Below are positions 54,816 to 63,195 of a stretch of 64,000 nucleotides of DNA, one piece after another. The position numbers and the translations under genes are program-made. The DNA lies in assembly GCA_945876035.1 (NCBI GenBank), contig CAMCMU010000008.1, forward strand, positions 59,311-123,310, given 5' to 3'. How positions within the stretch are numbered: the stretch's first letter is position 1; every line of letters begins with the position of its first letter. Below the pieces are notes generated by a model. That model saw only the letters and a program-made list of their open reading frames with translations, was not told the origin of the DNA and did not search any database. The DNA comes from Schlesneria paludicola DSM 18645 (lineage in GTDB: Bacteria > Planctomycetota > Planctomycetia > Planctomycetales > Planctomycetaceae).

Positions 54816-55466
54816 ATGTCGAAGGAAGCGAAGTTGGTTGTCGAGCCGCGTGCTGAATTGGGTTCTGCGGCATGTCGTCGACTCCGCAAACGCGGTCTGG
54901 TTCCCGGCAATGTTTACGGACATGATGCCGATGCACTTGCCGTCGTTGTGTCATCCGAGGTCTTAACTTCGGTGATTAAGTCTGGCTCGCGAGTCGTCGA
55001 TCTCGAAGTCTCCGGAAAACACAATAAAGCGGTGATTCGCGACGTTCAATGGGACGTGTTTGGTCGGTTCATCGAACACTTTGATCTGCTGCGAGTCGAT
55101 CCGAACGAACGCGTTAACATTAGCGTTCCTATTGAGCTCAAGGGGACTGCCCCCGGTTCGTTGGCTGGTGGAATTCTCGAGCAACCGATGCACGCGTTGC
55201 TGATTGATTGCCTGGCCTACCAAATCCCCGATGTGATTCAGGTTCGGGTCGGCGCGTTGAATGTCGGTCAAGTGATCCACGTTCGTGATCTGGAATTGCC
55301 AGAGGGATGCCACCCACACGCTCAGCCAGATGCGATTGTGGTGCATGTGGTCAGAGTCCGTGAAGACGAAGCCAAGGACAACGCCGGTTCTGCCGAGCCT
55401 GAAGTGGTTGGCAAAAAGGTGGCGGATGCGGATGCCTCAGCAAAGGACGACAAGAAGAAAAAATGA
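54816..55466 (+). CDS. rplY: Ribosomal protein bL25, long CTC form
   Basis: A 216-residue bL25 of the general stress CTC type. The N-terminal 5S-rRNA-binding domain is residues 1-95 (VEPRAELGSAACRRLRKRGLVPG, NVYG, VIRDVQWD, FDLLRVD). The C-terminal TL5-like domain is residues 96-185 (VPIELKGTAPG, GGILEQPMHALLIDCLAYQIPD, HVRDLELPEG). A Lys/Asp/Ala-rich tail follows (about 190-216, ending DDKKKK). It binds 5S rRNA in the large subunit. It is the first gene of a translation cluster, 48 bp before pth, the usual rplY-pth pair. Confidence 0.96.
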   Translation: MSKEAKLVVEPRAELGSAACRRLRKRGLVPGNVYGHDADALAVVVSSEVLTSVIKSGSRVVDLEVSGKHNKAVIRDVQWDVFGRFIEHFDLLRVDPNERVNISVPIELKGTAPGSLAGGILEQPMHALLIDCLAYQIPDVIQVRVGALNVGQVIHVRDLELPEGCHPHAQPDAIVVHVVRVREDEAKDNAGSAEPEVVGKKVADADASAKDDKKKK

Positions 55467-55514
55467 TGGGGAAGAACACGGGTGGATTGATCTGATCTTC
55501 AGCGGAGGCCGCCG

Positions 55515-56096
55515 ATGAAGATCGTCATCGGGTTGGGAAATCCCGGCGACAAGTATGTGGGGACGCGACATAACGTCGGTTTTGATGTGCTTGCGGAGCT
55601 TGGGAAGCGTTGGGGTTTCAGTAGGCCGAAGTCTCGATTTGAGGCGGAGTTTACCGAGATTGCCTGTGGGGTTGAAAAGCTCCTGCTCGTCGCTCCCCAG
55701 ACATTTATGAACCTGAGTGGGCGAAGCGTGCACCAATTTGCCCGTTTTTTTCAGATTCCCTTGGTGGATCTTTTGGTTGTTTGTGATGATTTGAACCTGA
55801 GATTGGGACAATTGCGAATGCGACCATCGGGTTCCGCTGGCGGTCAAAAGGGGCTTTCCAGCATTTTGACATGTCTGGGAAGTGAAGAGATCCCAAGGCT
55901 GAGACTCGGAGTCGGTCGCCCCCCACCGGATTGGGATCCGGCTGACTATGTGCTATCGCGGTTCCGAAAAGAGGAATTGGGTCAAATCGATGAAGCAATC
56001 AGTCGAGCGGCTTCGTCCATCGAAGTGTGGGCCAAGGACGGAATGACGATAGCGATGAATCTGTTCAACGGAGAATCCGGCGTCGGGACAGAATGA
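55515..56096 (+). CDS. pth: Peptidyl-tRNA hydrolase
   Basis: A 193-residue Pth, which frees tRNA from peptidyl-tRNA that drops off the ribosome. The catalytic set is visible: N10 (LGNPGDKY), H20 in TRHNVGFD, N-containing PQTFMNLSG, D in VVCDDLNL, and the SAGGQKGLSS loop where most homologues have GGHNGLRS. GGAGG lies 6 bases before the ATG. The gene follows rplY closely and is followed by a 307-bp gap before rpsF. Length is typical. Confidence 0.96.
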   Translation: MKIVIGLGNPGDKYVGTRHNVGFDVLAELGKRWGFSRPKSRFEAEFTEIACGVEKLLLVAPQTFMNLSGRSVHQFARFFQIPLVDLLVVCDDLNLRLGQLRMRPSGSAGGQKGLSSILTCLGSEEIPRLRLGVGRPPPDWDPADYVLSRFRKEELGQIDEAISRAASSIEVWAKDGMTIAMNLFNGESGVGTE

Positions 56097-56403
56097 AAAC
56101 TCGATGCCTGATCTGGCGGATTCGCGAACAGCGGGTTTTGCTTGGCGTGTGGATCACTCGAAGAGTGAATTTTGGTGTAGAAAAGCTATTGAGACCTCGA
56201 CCGAGTTGCAAATCGCTGCGAATGCGGTACAAAGTTTGACTTGCTTTAGTTGACAATTTCGTGACGGATGGCTGCGTGTTGGTTTGACTCGTCAAGGATG
56301 TCCTTATTTTGACGTGATGATTCAATCGGTTTTCAGTAGACAAAAACAAACCGGTTTCACGGTTGTTGTATTCAGTCGGCAGTAATTCTCGAAGGGGTTT
56401 ATT
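56097..56403. other. Leader region of rpsF
   Basis: No gene is seen. A weak hairpin candidate (about 56330-56357: atcggttt and aaaccggt, one wobble) lies 50 bases before the TTG start of rpsF. Many bacteria regulate the rpsF operon through a leader bound by S6-S18, but I see no clear match to that motif here. Confidence 0.35.
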
Positions 56404-56841
56404 TTGGCAGAGTATCAGTATGAGGGGATGTTTCTGCTCGACAGCAACCGATTTGCAGCGGATGCCGAAGGGACGCAGCAAGTTGTTCACGGCATTCTTG
56501 ATCGCGTCGGTGCCAAAGTTGTGGCCTCCCGGCCTTGGCAGGACGGACGACTTTGCTACCCCATCGAGAAGCAACGCAAAGGGTTGTACTACCTGACCTG
56601 CTTCACCATGGAGGGAGATCAGATGCCAGAACTGAATCGCCTCTGTAAGCTGAACGAGACCGTTCTGCGGCAGTTGGTGATTCGACATTCGAAGGTGATT
56701 TTTGATGCCATGGTGGATGCTTTGACCTCGCATGACGGAGCGTTGCACAGCCCCGAACAACGTGCCGATCCTCGTGACCCCCGCTCCGGTGGATATGGCG
56801 AACGCGAACGAACACCGGATTCTATCGACGAAGGTCGCTGA
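56404..56841 (+). CDS. rpsF: Ribosomal protein bS6, TTG start
   Basis: A 145-residue bS6 of the small subunit. The first strand (AEYQYEGMFLLDSN) requires the TTG at 56404 as start, with GAAGGGG 8 bases upstream; the next ATG would delete the first beta strand. Other marks are VASRPWQDGRLCYPIEKQRKGLYYL and LCKLNETVLRQLVI. A 40-residue charged extension rich in Arg/Asp/Pro/Gly follows the fold (SPEQRADPRDPRSGGYGE), longer than in E. coli minus its Glu tail. Next on the strand is ssb, the common order. Confidence 0.95.
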   Translation: MAEYQYEGMFLLDSNRFAADAEGTQQVVHGILDRVGAKVVASRPWQDGRLCYPIEKQRKGLYYLTCFTMEGDQMPELNRLCKLNETVLRQLVIRHSKVIFDAMVDALTSHDGALHSPEQRADPRDPRSGGYGERERTPDSIDEGR

Positions 56842-56928
56842 GTGACCGTTTTCAGTAATCGAACGACGCGATTCTGCGGAATTGTCGTGTCACGTGTTTT
56901 TGGAACTGGCCGCGAACGGAACTAAGTC

Positions 56929-57432
56929 ATGGCGAGCTTCAACAAGGTCATTTTGATTGGCAATCTCACTCGTGATCCTCAAGTGAAGTATACGACTGGT
57001 GGAACGGCTGTGACCGAACTCGGTCTAGCGGTCAGCCGCCAGTGGTTTGACAAACAGTCGAATTCCAAAAAAGAAGAAACGACGTTTGTCGATATCACCC
57101 TCTGGGGCCGCACTGCGGAAATCGCGGGTGAATACCTGGCCAAGGGCCGGCCAGTCTTGATCGAAGGCCGGCTTCAACTCGATACGTGGGATGACCGCGA
57201 AACGGGGCAGAAGCGGAGTAAGCTCAAGGTCGTCGGTGATAACATGACCATGCTGGGCAGCCGAGCGGATGGTGCCGGCGGGGGTACAGGTCGTGCCTCT
57301 CCTGCGTCACGAGAAAATAGTGGGGCTGATCAGGCTGGATTTTCGCAGGAACCGACGGACTATCCCAGCTTTGAAGAAACTTCCAGTGGCCCGTCGAGCG
57401 TTAGTCCACCGAACGATGAAGTACCCTTTTGA
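56929..57432 (+). CDS. ssb: Single-stranded DNA-binding protein
   Basis: A 167-residue SSB. OB-fold residues 1-110 include FNKVILIGNLTRDPQVKYT, WFDKQSNSKKEETTFVDITL, WGRTAEIAGEYLAKGRPVLI and EGRLQLDTWDDRETGQKRS. A Gly/Ser/Pro-rich linker leads to the acidic tip NDEVPF, which recruits partner proteins; the usual form is DDDIPF. It coats single-stranded DNA during replication and repair. Located between rpsF and rplI, with dnaB downstream, so expression is tied to translation and replication genes. Confidence 0.97.
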   Translation: MASFNKVILIGNLTRDPQVKYTTGGTAVTELGLAVSRQWFDKQSNSKKEETTFVDITLWGRTAEIAGEYLAKGRPVLIEGRLQLDTWDDRETGQKRSKLKVVGDNMTMLGSRADGAGGGTGRASPASRENSGADQAGFSQEPTDYPSFEETSSGPSSVSPPNDEVPF

Positions 57433-57581
57433 CCGAGATGAGATTGGCTGACGGATCGATTCCTGTTTGAGGACCGCCTGTCAGTCGGATGATGATCGCC
57501 AACGGCGGTCAAGCTTGTTTGAAATACAGTAACCAGTGGCGACTCGATCAGGGTCGTCGACTTTTCATGGGATTGAGCACG

Positions 57582-58085
57582 ATGCCACGCAGTACACATA
57601 CCGCTTCCGGTCGTCCACGAGTCACCCGTCAAATTGAACTTCTCTTGGCGGACGATGTTGAGTCGCTCGGCAAGCGGGGGGATGTCGTTCGTGTACGCCC
57701 CGGCTATGCACGGAACTATCTTCTCCCGAATGGTCTGGCGACAGTCGCCACGGAAGAAAACAAACGGCGCGTCAAACGACACCAGGAAAACCTCGAAGCC
57801 TTGGAAGTGGATCGTCTGAAGCAACTCAAGGCACGAGCCGAAGCGATTGGCAAGTACAGTGTCACGCTGGAAGCGAACGCCAACGAAGAAGGCCACTTGT
57901 ACGGATCAATCATGGGTCACGAGATTAGCAAGGCTTTGAAGGCTGCAGGATATGCGGTTGAACCGGACAATGTTCGTCTCGATGGCCCGCTGAAGGAATT
58001 GGGAATGTACACCGTCAAGATCCATCTGCATTCTGAGGCACAGTCCGAGGTCAAAGTCTGGGTTGTCCCTGCCGCGAAGAAGTAA
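57582..58085 (+). CDS. rplI: Ribosomal protein bL9
   Basis: A 167-residue bL9. The N-terminal domain has IELLLADDVESLGKRGDVVRV and PGYARNYLLPNGLA (the rRNA-binding loop), then a long central helix (EENKRRVKRHQENLEALEVD) and the C-terminal domain (ANEEGHLYGSIMGHEISKAL, EVKVWV). About 16 residues of Ser/Thr/Arg-rich extension precede the conserved start. ATGs at 57567 and 57582 are both possible; GGGA 9 bases before the second makes it my choice. No rpsR lies between ssb and rplI. A terminator-like hairpin follows. Confidence 0.95.
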   Translation: MPRSTHTASGRPRVTRQIELLLADDVESLGKRGDVVRVRPGYARNYLLPNGLATVATEENKRRVKRHQENLEALEVDRLKQLKARAEAIGKYSVTLEANANEEGHLYGSIMGHEISKALKAAGYAVEPDNVRLDGPLKELGMYTVKIHLHSEAQSEVKVWVVPAAKK

Positions 58086-58113
58086 TCGACAGGATTCCAA
58101 TTGTGTTTCGATG

Positions 58114-58150
58114 ACGACGCGCCCTGCCCTGTGGCGCGTCGTTTCGTTTC
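58114..58150 (+). terminator. Hairpin terminator between rplI and dnaB
   Basis: Perfect 10-bp arms acgacgcgcc (58114-58123) and ggcgcgtcgt (58133-58142), 9-base loop, followed by ttcgtttc. The T-tract is broken, so this may be a partial terminator that lowers dnaB expression relative to the ribosomal genes. Confidence 0.65.
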
Positions 58151-58214
58151 CGCTGAAAATAACCGATGGTGAATCCTTCGGTGAGCGTTGCCTGTCAAAT
58201 GAGGACTGGTTGTC

Positions 58215-59588
58215 ATGTCCGAGTCACGGTCGCGAGCGGATTTTTCCGGGACGCATCTTCCGCCACAAAATCTCGTTGCTGAACGCAGCGTGTTGGGGAG
58301 TGTTCTGCTGGAAAATCATGCGATCGATGAGATCGCGGACATTCTTCGGCCCGAGCACTTTTACAGCGATATTCATCAATCGATCTATGCCGGAATTCTG
58401 CGACTGCATGAGAGCAACCGCCGTTCGGACGTCGTCACGCTGGCGGAAGAGCTCGATGCGCGTCTGCAGTTGGAAGACATTGGAGGTGCTCCCTACCTGC
58501 TCGAAATTTTGGAAACGGTACCGCATGCGGCACACGCGAAATACTACGCAGAGATTGTCCGTGACAAGTGGATTCAACGCAGTTTGACCAACGTCTGTAC
58601 GGAAATTCTTCGAGAGTGCTACGATGGTTCGGACGACACCGCCGAGGTGTTGCAGCGAGCGGAGCAGGGAATCTTTCAGATCTTGGAAAACCAGGAAATT
58701 GGCGTCAAGCTGAGCATGGACGAGATCATGCTGGCGACGCTCGATCGGATCAACACGCGACTGGGCAAGGACGGCTCGATCAGTGGACTTTCGACAGGAT
58801 TCGTCGAACTCGACCGTCAGACGAACGGCTTTCAGCCTTCGGAATTCATCATCATCGCCGCCCGACCTTCGATGGGAAAGACCGCGTTCGTTTGCAATAT
58901 TGCGGAATGGGTTGCGGGAGCGGGTGAGACCGCCACATTGATCTTTAGCTTGGAACAATCGAAGCTCGAACTCGCCGAACGGTTTCTGTGTATTCGTGCG
59001 AAGCTTGACGGACATCGCCTTCGCAAGGGGCAACTTGAACCCGCCGAACGACATGCCCTGCTCGAAGCCTCTTCGGAGTTGAGCAGGCTGCCCTTGTTCA
59101 TCGACGATCAACCCGGACGAACGGTCGGTCAGATCAGTGCGATTTGTCGGCGATTGAAGCGGCGTAACAATATTGGACTTGTGATCATTGACTACCTGCA
59201 ATTGATCGAGTCCGATGACAAGCGGGCCAACCGTGAACAGCAGATCGCACAGATCACCCGGCGTCTTAAGGGGATTGCCAAGGAATGCGAATTGCCTGTG
59301 ATTGCGTTGTCACAGCTCAATCGCGGAGTGGAACTGCGTGAAGACAAGCGACCACGCCTTGCTGACCTGCGTGAAAGTGGTGCGATCGAGCAGGATGCCG
59401 ACATCGTCATGTTTCTCCACCGTCCGGAAGCGTACAACCCCGATGATCGGCCCGGTTTGGCTGAGATCGTCGTCGCCAAGCACCGCTCAGGCCCCACAGG
59501 CATTGTCAACCTTCAATGGCGGCGTGAATCCATGCGATTCGAAGACTACGATGGAGGTGTTGATCATTCCATCGTCTCCGGTTTCTGA
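58215..59588 (+). CDS. dnaB: Replicative DNA helicase DnaB
   Basis: A 457-residue hexameric helicase. The N-terminal DnaB domain is about residues 14-115 (LPPQNLVAERSVLGSVLLEN, FYSDIHQSIYAGILRL, GGAPYLLEILETVP). The RecA-like domain has Walker A ARPSMGKTAF, TLIFSLEQSKLELAERFLCI, the Walker B region GLVIIDYLQLI, QITRRLKGIAKECELPVIALSQLNRGVE and LRESGAIEQDADIVMFLHRPE. No intein is present. GAGGA lies 9 bases before the ATG. It ends the translation/replication cluster and converges on the type III PKS gene. Confidence 0.97.
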   Translation: MSESRSRADFSGTHLPPQNLVAERSVLGSVLLENHAIDEIADILRPEHFYSDIHQSIYAGILRLHESNRRSDVVTLAEELDARLQLEDIGGAPYLLEILETVPHAAHAKYYAEIVRDKWIQRSLTNVCTEILRECYDGSDDTAEVLQRAEQGIFQILENQEIGVKLSMDEIMLATLDRINTRLGKDGSISGLSTGFVELDRQTNGFQPSEFIIIAARPSMGKTAFVCNIAEWVAGAGETATLIFSLEQSKLELAERFLCIRAKLDGHRLRKGQLEPAERHALLEASSELSRLPLFIDDQPGRTVGQISAICRRLKRRNNIGLVIIDYLQLIESDDKRANREQQIAQITRRLKGIAKECELPVIALSQLNRGVELREDKRPRLADLRESGAIEQDADIVMFLHRPEAYNPDDRPGLAEIVVAKHRSGPTGIVNLQWRRESMRFEDYDGGVDHSIVSGF

Positions 59589-59705
59589 CGTCGAAAATTC
59601 GGTCATTCGGCTCAAAAAAGACTGCTGCGAAGTCGGTCGCTGCCTGAGTGCGCGATCCAGCCCTAGCAAACAGGCCTGTCCCTGTGAGGGTATCGATTCC
59701 GCCTA

Positions 59706-59741
59706 GTTCCCTCATTCGCAGAGGTTCCCTCATTCGAACAG
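59706..59741. repeat. 18-bp tandem duplication at the 3' end of the type III PKS gene
   Basis: gttccctcattcgcagag (59706-59723) and gttccctcattcgaacag (59724-59741) are adjacent copies with two mismatches. The second copy covers the last codons and stop of the PKS gene (read on the minus strand as ...Leu-Phe-Glu-stop); the first lies just outside. Confidence 0.8.
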
Positions 59742-60833
59742 CGTGGCTTCGGCTGCCAGTCCCGGCCCGAAACCAATCGCGATATACGGCCCCACCGCCT
59801 TCAAGGCCTGTAATCGGTTGAGAATGAATAACAATGTCGGTGACGACATGTTGCCATGTTCGCGCAGGACATCACGCGAGACATCGAGATGACTCGGATC
59901 GAGTCGCATGGCCTCCGCAAAAGCCTGCAGGATCCGCGGTCCACCGGGGTGAACAGCCCACGCTCCGATGCTCTCCGGTCGAAGACCGAGATTTCCCAGC
60001 CATTCCGACAGCCACGGGTAGAGGTGCCGAGCCAGTAGTCCAGGAACACTTGACGACAAGGTCATGCGAAAGCCGTGATCGCCGACACGCCATGTCATGG
60101 CATCGCGGGAGTCCGGTAAGATCGTTGATCCGCTGGCCAAGATGCGAAACCGCTGCAACGAACCGGAACGATCGGCATCGGTGGATTGGATCACACACGC
60201 CGCAGCGCCATCGGCGAAGAGCGAGTTGGCGACGATCTGTTCCGGATCCCAACCGTATTGATAGTGCAGGCTGCACAGTTCGACACAACAGACCAAGACA
60301 ACGGCTGTGGGATCTGCAACAACGAATGAGTGGGCCACCCGCAACGCATTGAGCGCGGCGTGACAACCCATGAACCCGACCTGTGTCCGCGCCACCGTCG
60401 GCCGCAACGGCAACTGGTCGACCAAGTCGTAATCGAAGCCCGGAGCCGAGAAACCGCTGCAACTGACCGTGATCAGATGAGTGATACACCGAGACTCGAT
60501 GCCGCTCTGTTCCAACGCATTTCTCGCTGCCTCGACCGCCAAAGGCCCCGCCGCTCTCTCAAAAAATCTCAATCGCTCAGCTGTGGTCGGACCGACAGGG
60601 GATTCGGATGTGCGGGGTGGATAAAAATCTTGGCGTTCCGTTAATGTCCCGGCAGATTGTTTCAAGATCACCAACCGCCGAGTCTCGACGCCGGACATGC
60701 GATACAGAGCAGCGACAGACCGTTCCTGTCCCGCCGCTTCACAACAGAAGGAAACCGATGCTTCCCCCGCCAAATCCTGAGGAATTTGATGACTTGGAAG
60801 AGCTGTTCCCAACCCGGCAATGGACACACTCAT
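59730..60833 (-). CDS. Type III polyketide synthase (chalcone/alkylresorcylic acid synthase-like)
   Basis: A 367-residue homodimeric-type PKS acting directly on CoA thioesters. The catalytic triad is visible: Cys157 in GFMGCHAAL, His295 in AVHPGGPRIL, Asn328 in HGNMSSPT. Further marks are ITVSCSGFSAPGFD, VVLVCCVELCSLHYQ, SLFADGAAACVI and GFGPGLAAEATLF. The product is probably an alkylpyrone, resorcinol or quinone precursor; chain length cannot be read from sequence. The reading frame stays open 52 codons upstream, but the fold begins at the ATG at 60833. A methyltransferase is divergent from it, and a flavoprotein follows that, a grouping known for bacterial type III PKS loci that decorate phenolic lipids. 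Confidence 0.93.
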   Translation of the reverse strand: MSVSIAGLGTALPSHQIPQDLAGEASVSFCCEAAGQERSVAALYRMSGVETRRLVILKQSAGTLTERQDFYPPRTSESPVGPTTAERLRFFERAAGPLAVEAARNALEQSGIESRCITHLITVSCSGFSAPGFDYDLVDQLPLRPTVARTQVGFMGCHAALNALRVAHSFVVADPTAVVLVCCVELCSLHYQYGWDPEQIVANSLFADGAAACVIQSTDADRSGSLQRFRILASGSTILPDSRDAMTWRVGDHGFRMTLSSSVPGLLARHLYPWLSEWLGNLGLRPESIGAWAVHPGGPRILQAFAEAMRLDPSHLDVSRDVLREHGNMSSPTLLFILNRLQALKAVGPYIAIGFGPGLAAEATLFE

Positions 60834-61036
60834 TCGCAAACCACCCTTTCCTGAAGGCTTCAAAAATTGTCCACCCCATTGCAGCACTGAGCAGAATTTG
60901 GAAAATTCCACCCGTTCTCGAGACCAGCGAAGCCACGCTGTTTGCCATCTTCGATGACAATGCTTCTTGATGGGCGGGGTTTTGTGCATCGAAAAAACGG
61001 TCGATAACCACGTGACGCAGGTATGCTACTGAGTGC

Positions 61037-61834
61037 GTGTTGACTTTGTCGGATTCCGTACGAAAAATCGTGACGCCGCTGTTTGGTGAATCTTTACGGG
61101 GAGTTTTTCGATTGGCGCATTTCCCGTGGCTGACCGAACGAATTTGTGAGCTCGAAGTCATGGATGATCCGGAACTGGATCGTCAACGTCACTTCACGGC
61201 CTTGCGGGGCTTGACCCGGCTGAATGGTCTGAGTGCGAGTACGAACATCGTTTGGTCGCCGATCGCGAGATTGGCTCAGCAACAGAATATCAACCGACTG
61301 CGCGTGCTCGATGTCGCGACGGGTGCTGGCGATCTGCCGCTCAGGCTCTGGCGAAAGGCTCGTCGAGCCAATCTGCAACTCGAAATTCATGGGATTGACA
61401 TCAGTCCTCAAGCACTCGATTTCGCCAGACAGAATGCCGAGGCTCAGGGAGCCAATATCAAATTCGGTCAACTCGACGTGTTGAATGGCGAGTTACCTCG
61501 CGGATTTGACGTGGTCATCTCGTCATTGTTCTTTCACCATCTGTCCAACCCTCAGGCCGCGGAATTGCTGCGTGGGATGGCGGCTGCGGCAAATCGGCTG
61601 GTCCTCGTCAGCGATCTCAGGCGGAGTTTGTCTGGATGGCTGTTGGCGCATGCGGCGTCGCGACTCTTCACAAGGTCTGATGTCGTTCATACCGATGCAC
61701 CGCTCAGTGTCCAAGCGGCGTTGACACTGTGTGAGATGCGCGCTTTGGCGGCCAAGGTCGGTCTCGAAGGTGCCAATGTGAATCGGCGTTGGCCCTGCCG
61801 TTTTTTGTTGGAATGGAGCCGCCCCCGTCATTGA
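61037..61834 (+). CDS. Class I SAM-dependent methyltransferase
   Basis: A 265-residue methyltransferase. Motif I is LRVLDVATGAGDLPLRLW (SAM binding), the acidic residue of motif II is in IHGIDISPQALDFAR, and there are GFDVVISSLFFHHLSN and VLVSDLRRSLSGWLL. The N-terminal helix cap (VMDDPELDRQRHFTALRGLT) is shared by the methyltransferases found beside bacterial type III PKS genes. It starts with GTG (or the adjacent TTG), 203 bp divergent from the PKS, without a clear ribosome site, so the start is uncertain. Its likely job is methylation of the polyketide's ring or hydroxyl; this is inferred from context. Confidence 0.85.
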   Translation: MLTLSDSVRKIVTPLFGESLRGVFRLAHFPWLTERICELEVMDDPELDRQRHFTALRGLTRLNGLSASTNIVWSPIARLAQQQNINRLRVLDVATGAGDLPLRLWRKARRANLQLEIHGIDISPQALDFARQNAEAQGANIKFGQLDVLNGELPRGFDVVISSLFFHHLSNPQAAELLRGMAAAANRLVLVSDLRRSLSGWLLAHAASRLFTRSDVVHTDAPLSVQAALTLCEMRALAAKVGLEGANVNRRWPCRFLLEWSRPRH

Positions 61835-61968
61835 ACGGACCCGGTTGTCGTGAGGTTTCAGAGTCTTGGTTATCGAACGGCTGGTGTTCGTCGCAAATGA
61901 CGCTGCCCCCATCGGAGATCAGCCGGATTTTGATTAGGATACGGTGAGGCATAACAATCGTCGGAGAC

Positions 61969-63195
61969 TTACGAGCGGGGCGCGGTTTCATCGATCACCA
62001 GACGGGCCTTGCCGCTGAGGCGGGCACCCCATGTCAGCAGACGAGGGCAGCGGCGCAGGAGCGGAACCGTCGCGGCCACCCATTGAGGATGCATCGCCCA
62101 GTGCGCGACTGCGGCAGCCGCTCGGATCCGAGGAGCAAAGCAACGACGCCATTCGGCTTGATACTGCCGGCCGACATTTTCAGCAACGTGACGCTCGTGC
62201 AGTTTCATTCGTGCGGTAATCAGCCTGCGAGTCAGCAGGCACGCCGATTGAACCGCCATGCTGATCCCTTCGGCCACCACCGGATGCGCCTCGCCCGCGG
62301 CATTCCCCACAACAAAAATGCCGTCACGGTAACACGGGCGGAGGCCGGGATGAATCGGCCCGGACGATAGCCACGGTTCGTCTCGAATCGCCTTGTCCAG
62401 CACTGGACGCACGGCCGGACACGAAATGAGGATATGCCGTAGTACGGCTTCACCAGCAGTTTCCCCGTCCGCACGCTGTAACCGTTCCAGACGTCCGCGT
62501 CGCAGGCAACAGGAGAGACTCGTCTGACCATGATCGCACTGGACCATGCCGCCGTATCCGTCGGTGAAACTCAATAGAGGCATCAGCCCGGGGGGCAACG
62601 ACGCGTCACGAAAGTGAGCCTTAAAGGCCAGTAGGTCATGCGGATGCGCGGCGACAGGCTGCGGTTGCGTCACCAGCGGACCCAGCTCCCAAGAACCATG
62701 AGCGGCGATCACCAGTCCGGCACGCAACTCCACAGATTGCCGCGTGGCTTGCGACTCGATGCGACAGGCATACTCATAGCCCTCACGCCGCAATTCCGCA
62801 CAACGCCACGGTTGACGCACATCCACACCCGCGCTCGCCGCACGAGCGAGTAGCAAAGAGTCGAGATGCTCGCGAGACAGCGCGCGTCCCCACGGGCCAT
62901 CCCGCGGCCTCGGCAAATCGGCTTGGACGCTGGTCCGGCCAACAAAAATTGCGGTCCGCGTGACAGAAGGTCCCGCCATCTCGCCGAAGGCCTCCGCCAG
63001 ACCGAGCAGTTTTAGCAACGGCCAATTTGTCGCTGACAAATACTCGCCACAAACCTTCCGCCGTGGAAAGACCTTCCGCTCCACGAGGACCACCGACCAA
63101 CCCGCCTGAGCCAATAACAACGCGGCCGTCGCGCCCCCCGGCCCGCCGCCAATCACTAACGCGTCAAACCGATCCGCCGGAGTGCCCCTCATCAT
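61969..63195 (-). CDS. FAD-dependent oxidoreductase (geranylgeranyl reductase / monooxygenase-like)
   Basis: A 408-residue flavoprotein of the PHBH-like superfamily. The FAD Rossmann motif is DALVIGGGPGGATAALLLA (about 11-29), followed by RKVCGEYLS (a conserved Cys-Gly-Glu patch as in geranylgeranyl-reductase-like enzymes), GRALSREHLDSLLLARA and the second FAD motif GIFVVGNAAGEAHPVVAEGI. The C-terminal third is Arg/Ala-rich and hydrophobic, perhaps membrane-associated. AGGAGGGACG lies just upstream of the tandem ATGs at 63195 and 63192. It is convergent with the methyltransferase, 134 bp apart. It is likely the oxidase or hydroxylase of the PKS product. Confidence 0.88.
   Translation of the reverse strand: MMRGTPADRFDALVIGGGPGGATAALLLAQAGWSVVLVERKVFPRRKVCGEYLSATNWPLLKLLGLAEAFGEMAGPSVTRTAIFVGRTSVQADLPRPRDGPWGRALSREHLDSLLLARAASAGVDVRQPWRCAELRREGYEYACRIESQATRQSVELRAGLVIAAHGSWELGPLVTQPQPVAAHPHDLLAFKAHFRDASLPPGLMPLLSFTDGYGGMVQCDHGQTSLSCCLRRGRLERLQRADGETAGEAVLRHILISCPAVRPVLDKAIRDEPWLSSGPIHPGLRPCYRDGIFVVGNAAGEAHPVVAEGISMAVQSACLLTRRLITARMKLHERHVAENVGRQYQAEWRRCFAPRIRAAAAVAHWAMHPQWVAATVPLLRRCPRLLTWGARLSGKARLVIDETAPRS

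Noticed and set aside
58224-59201. 325-codon minus-strand frame opposite dnaB
   Set aside because: Fully antisense to conserved helicase motifs, with no recognisable content.
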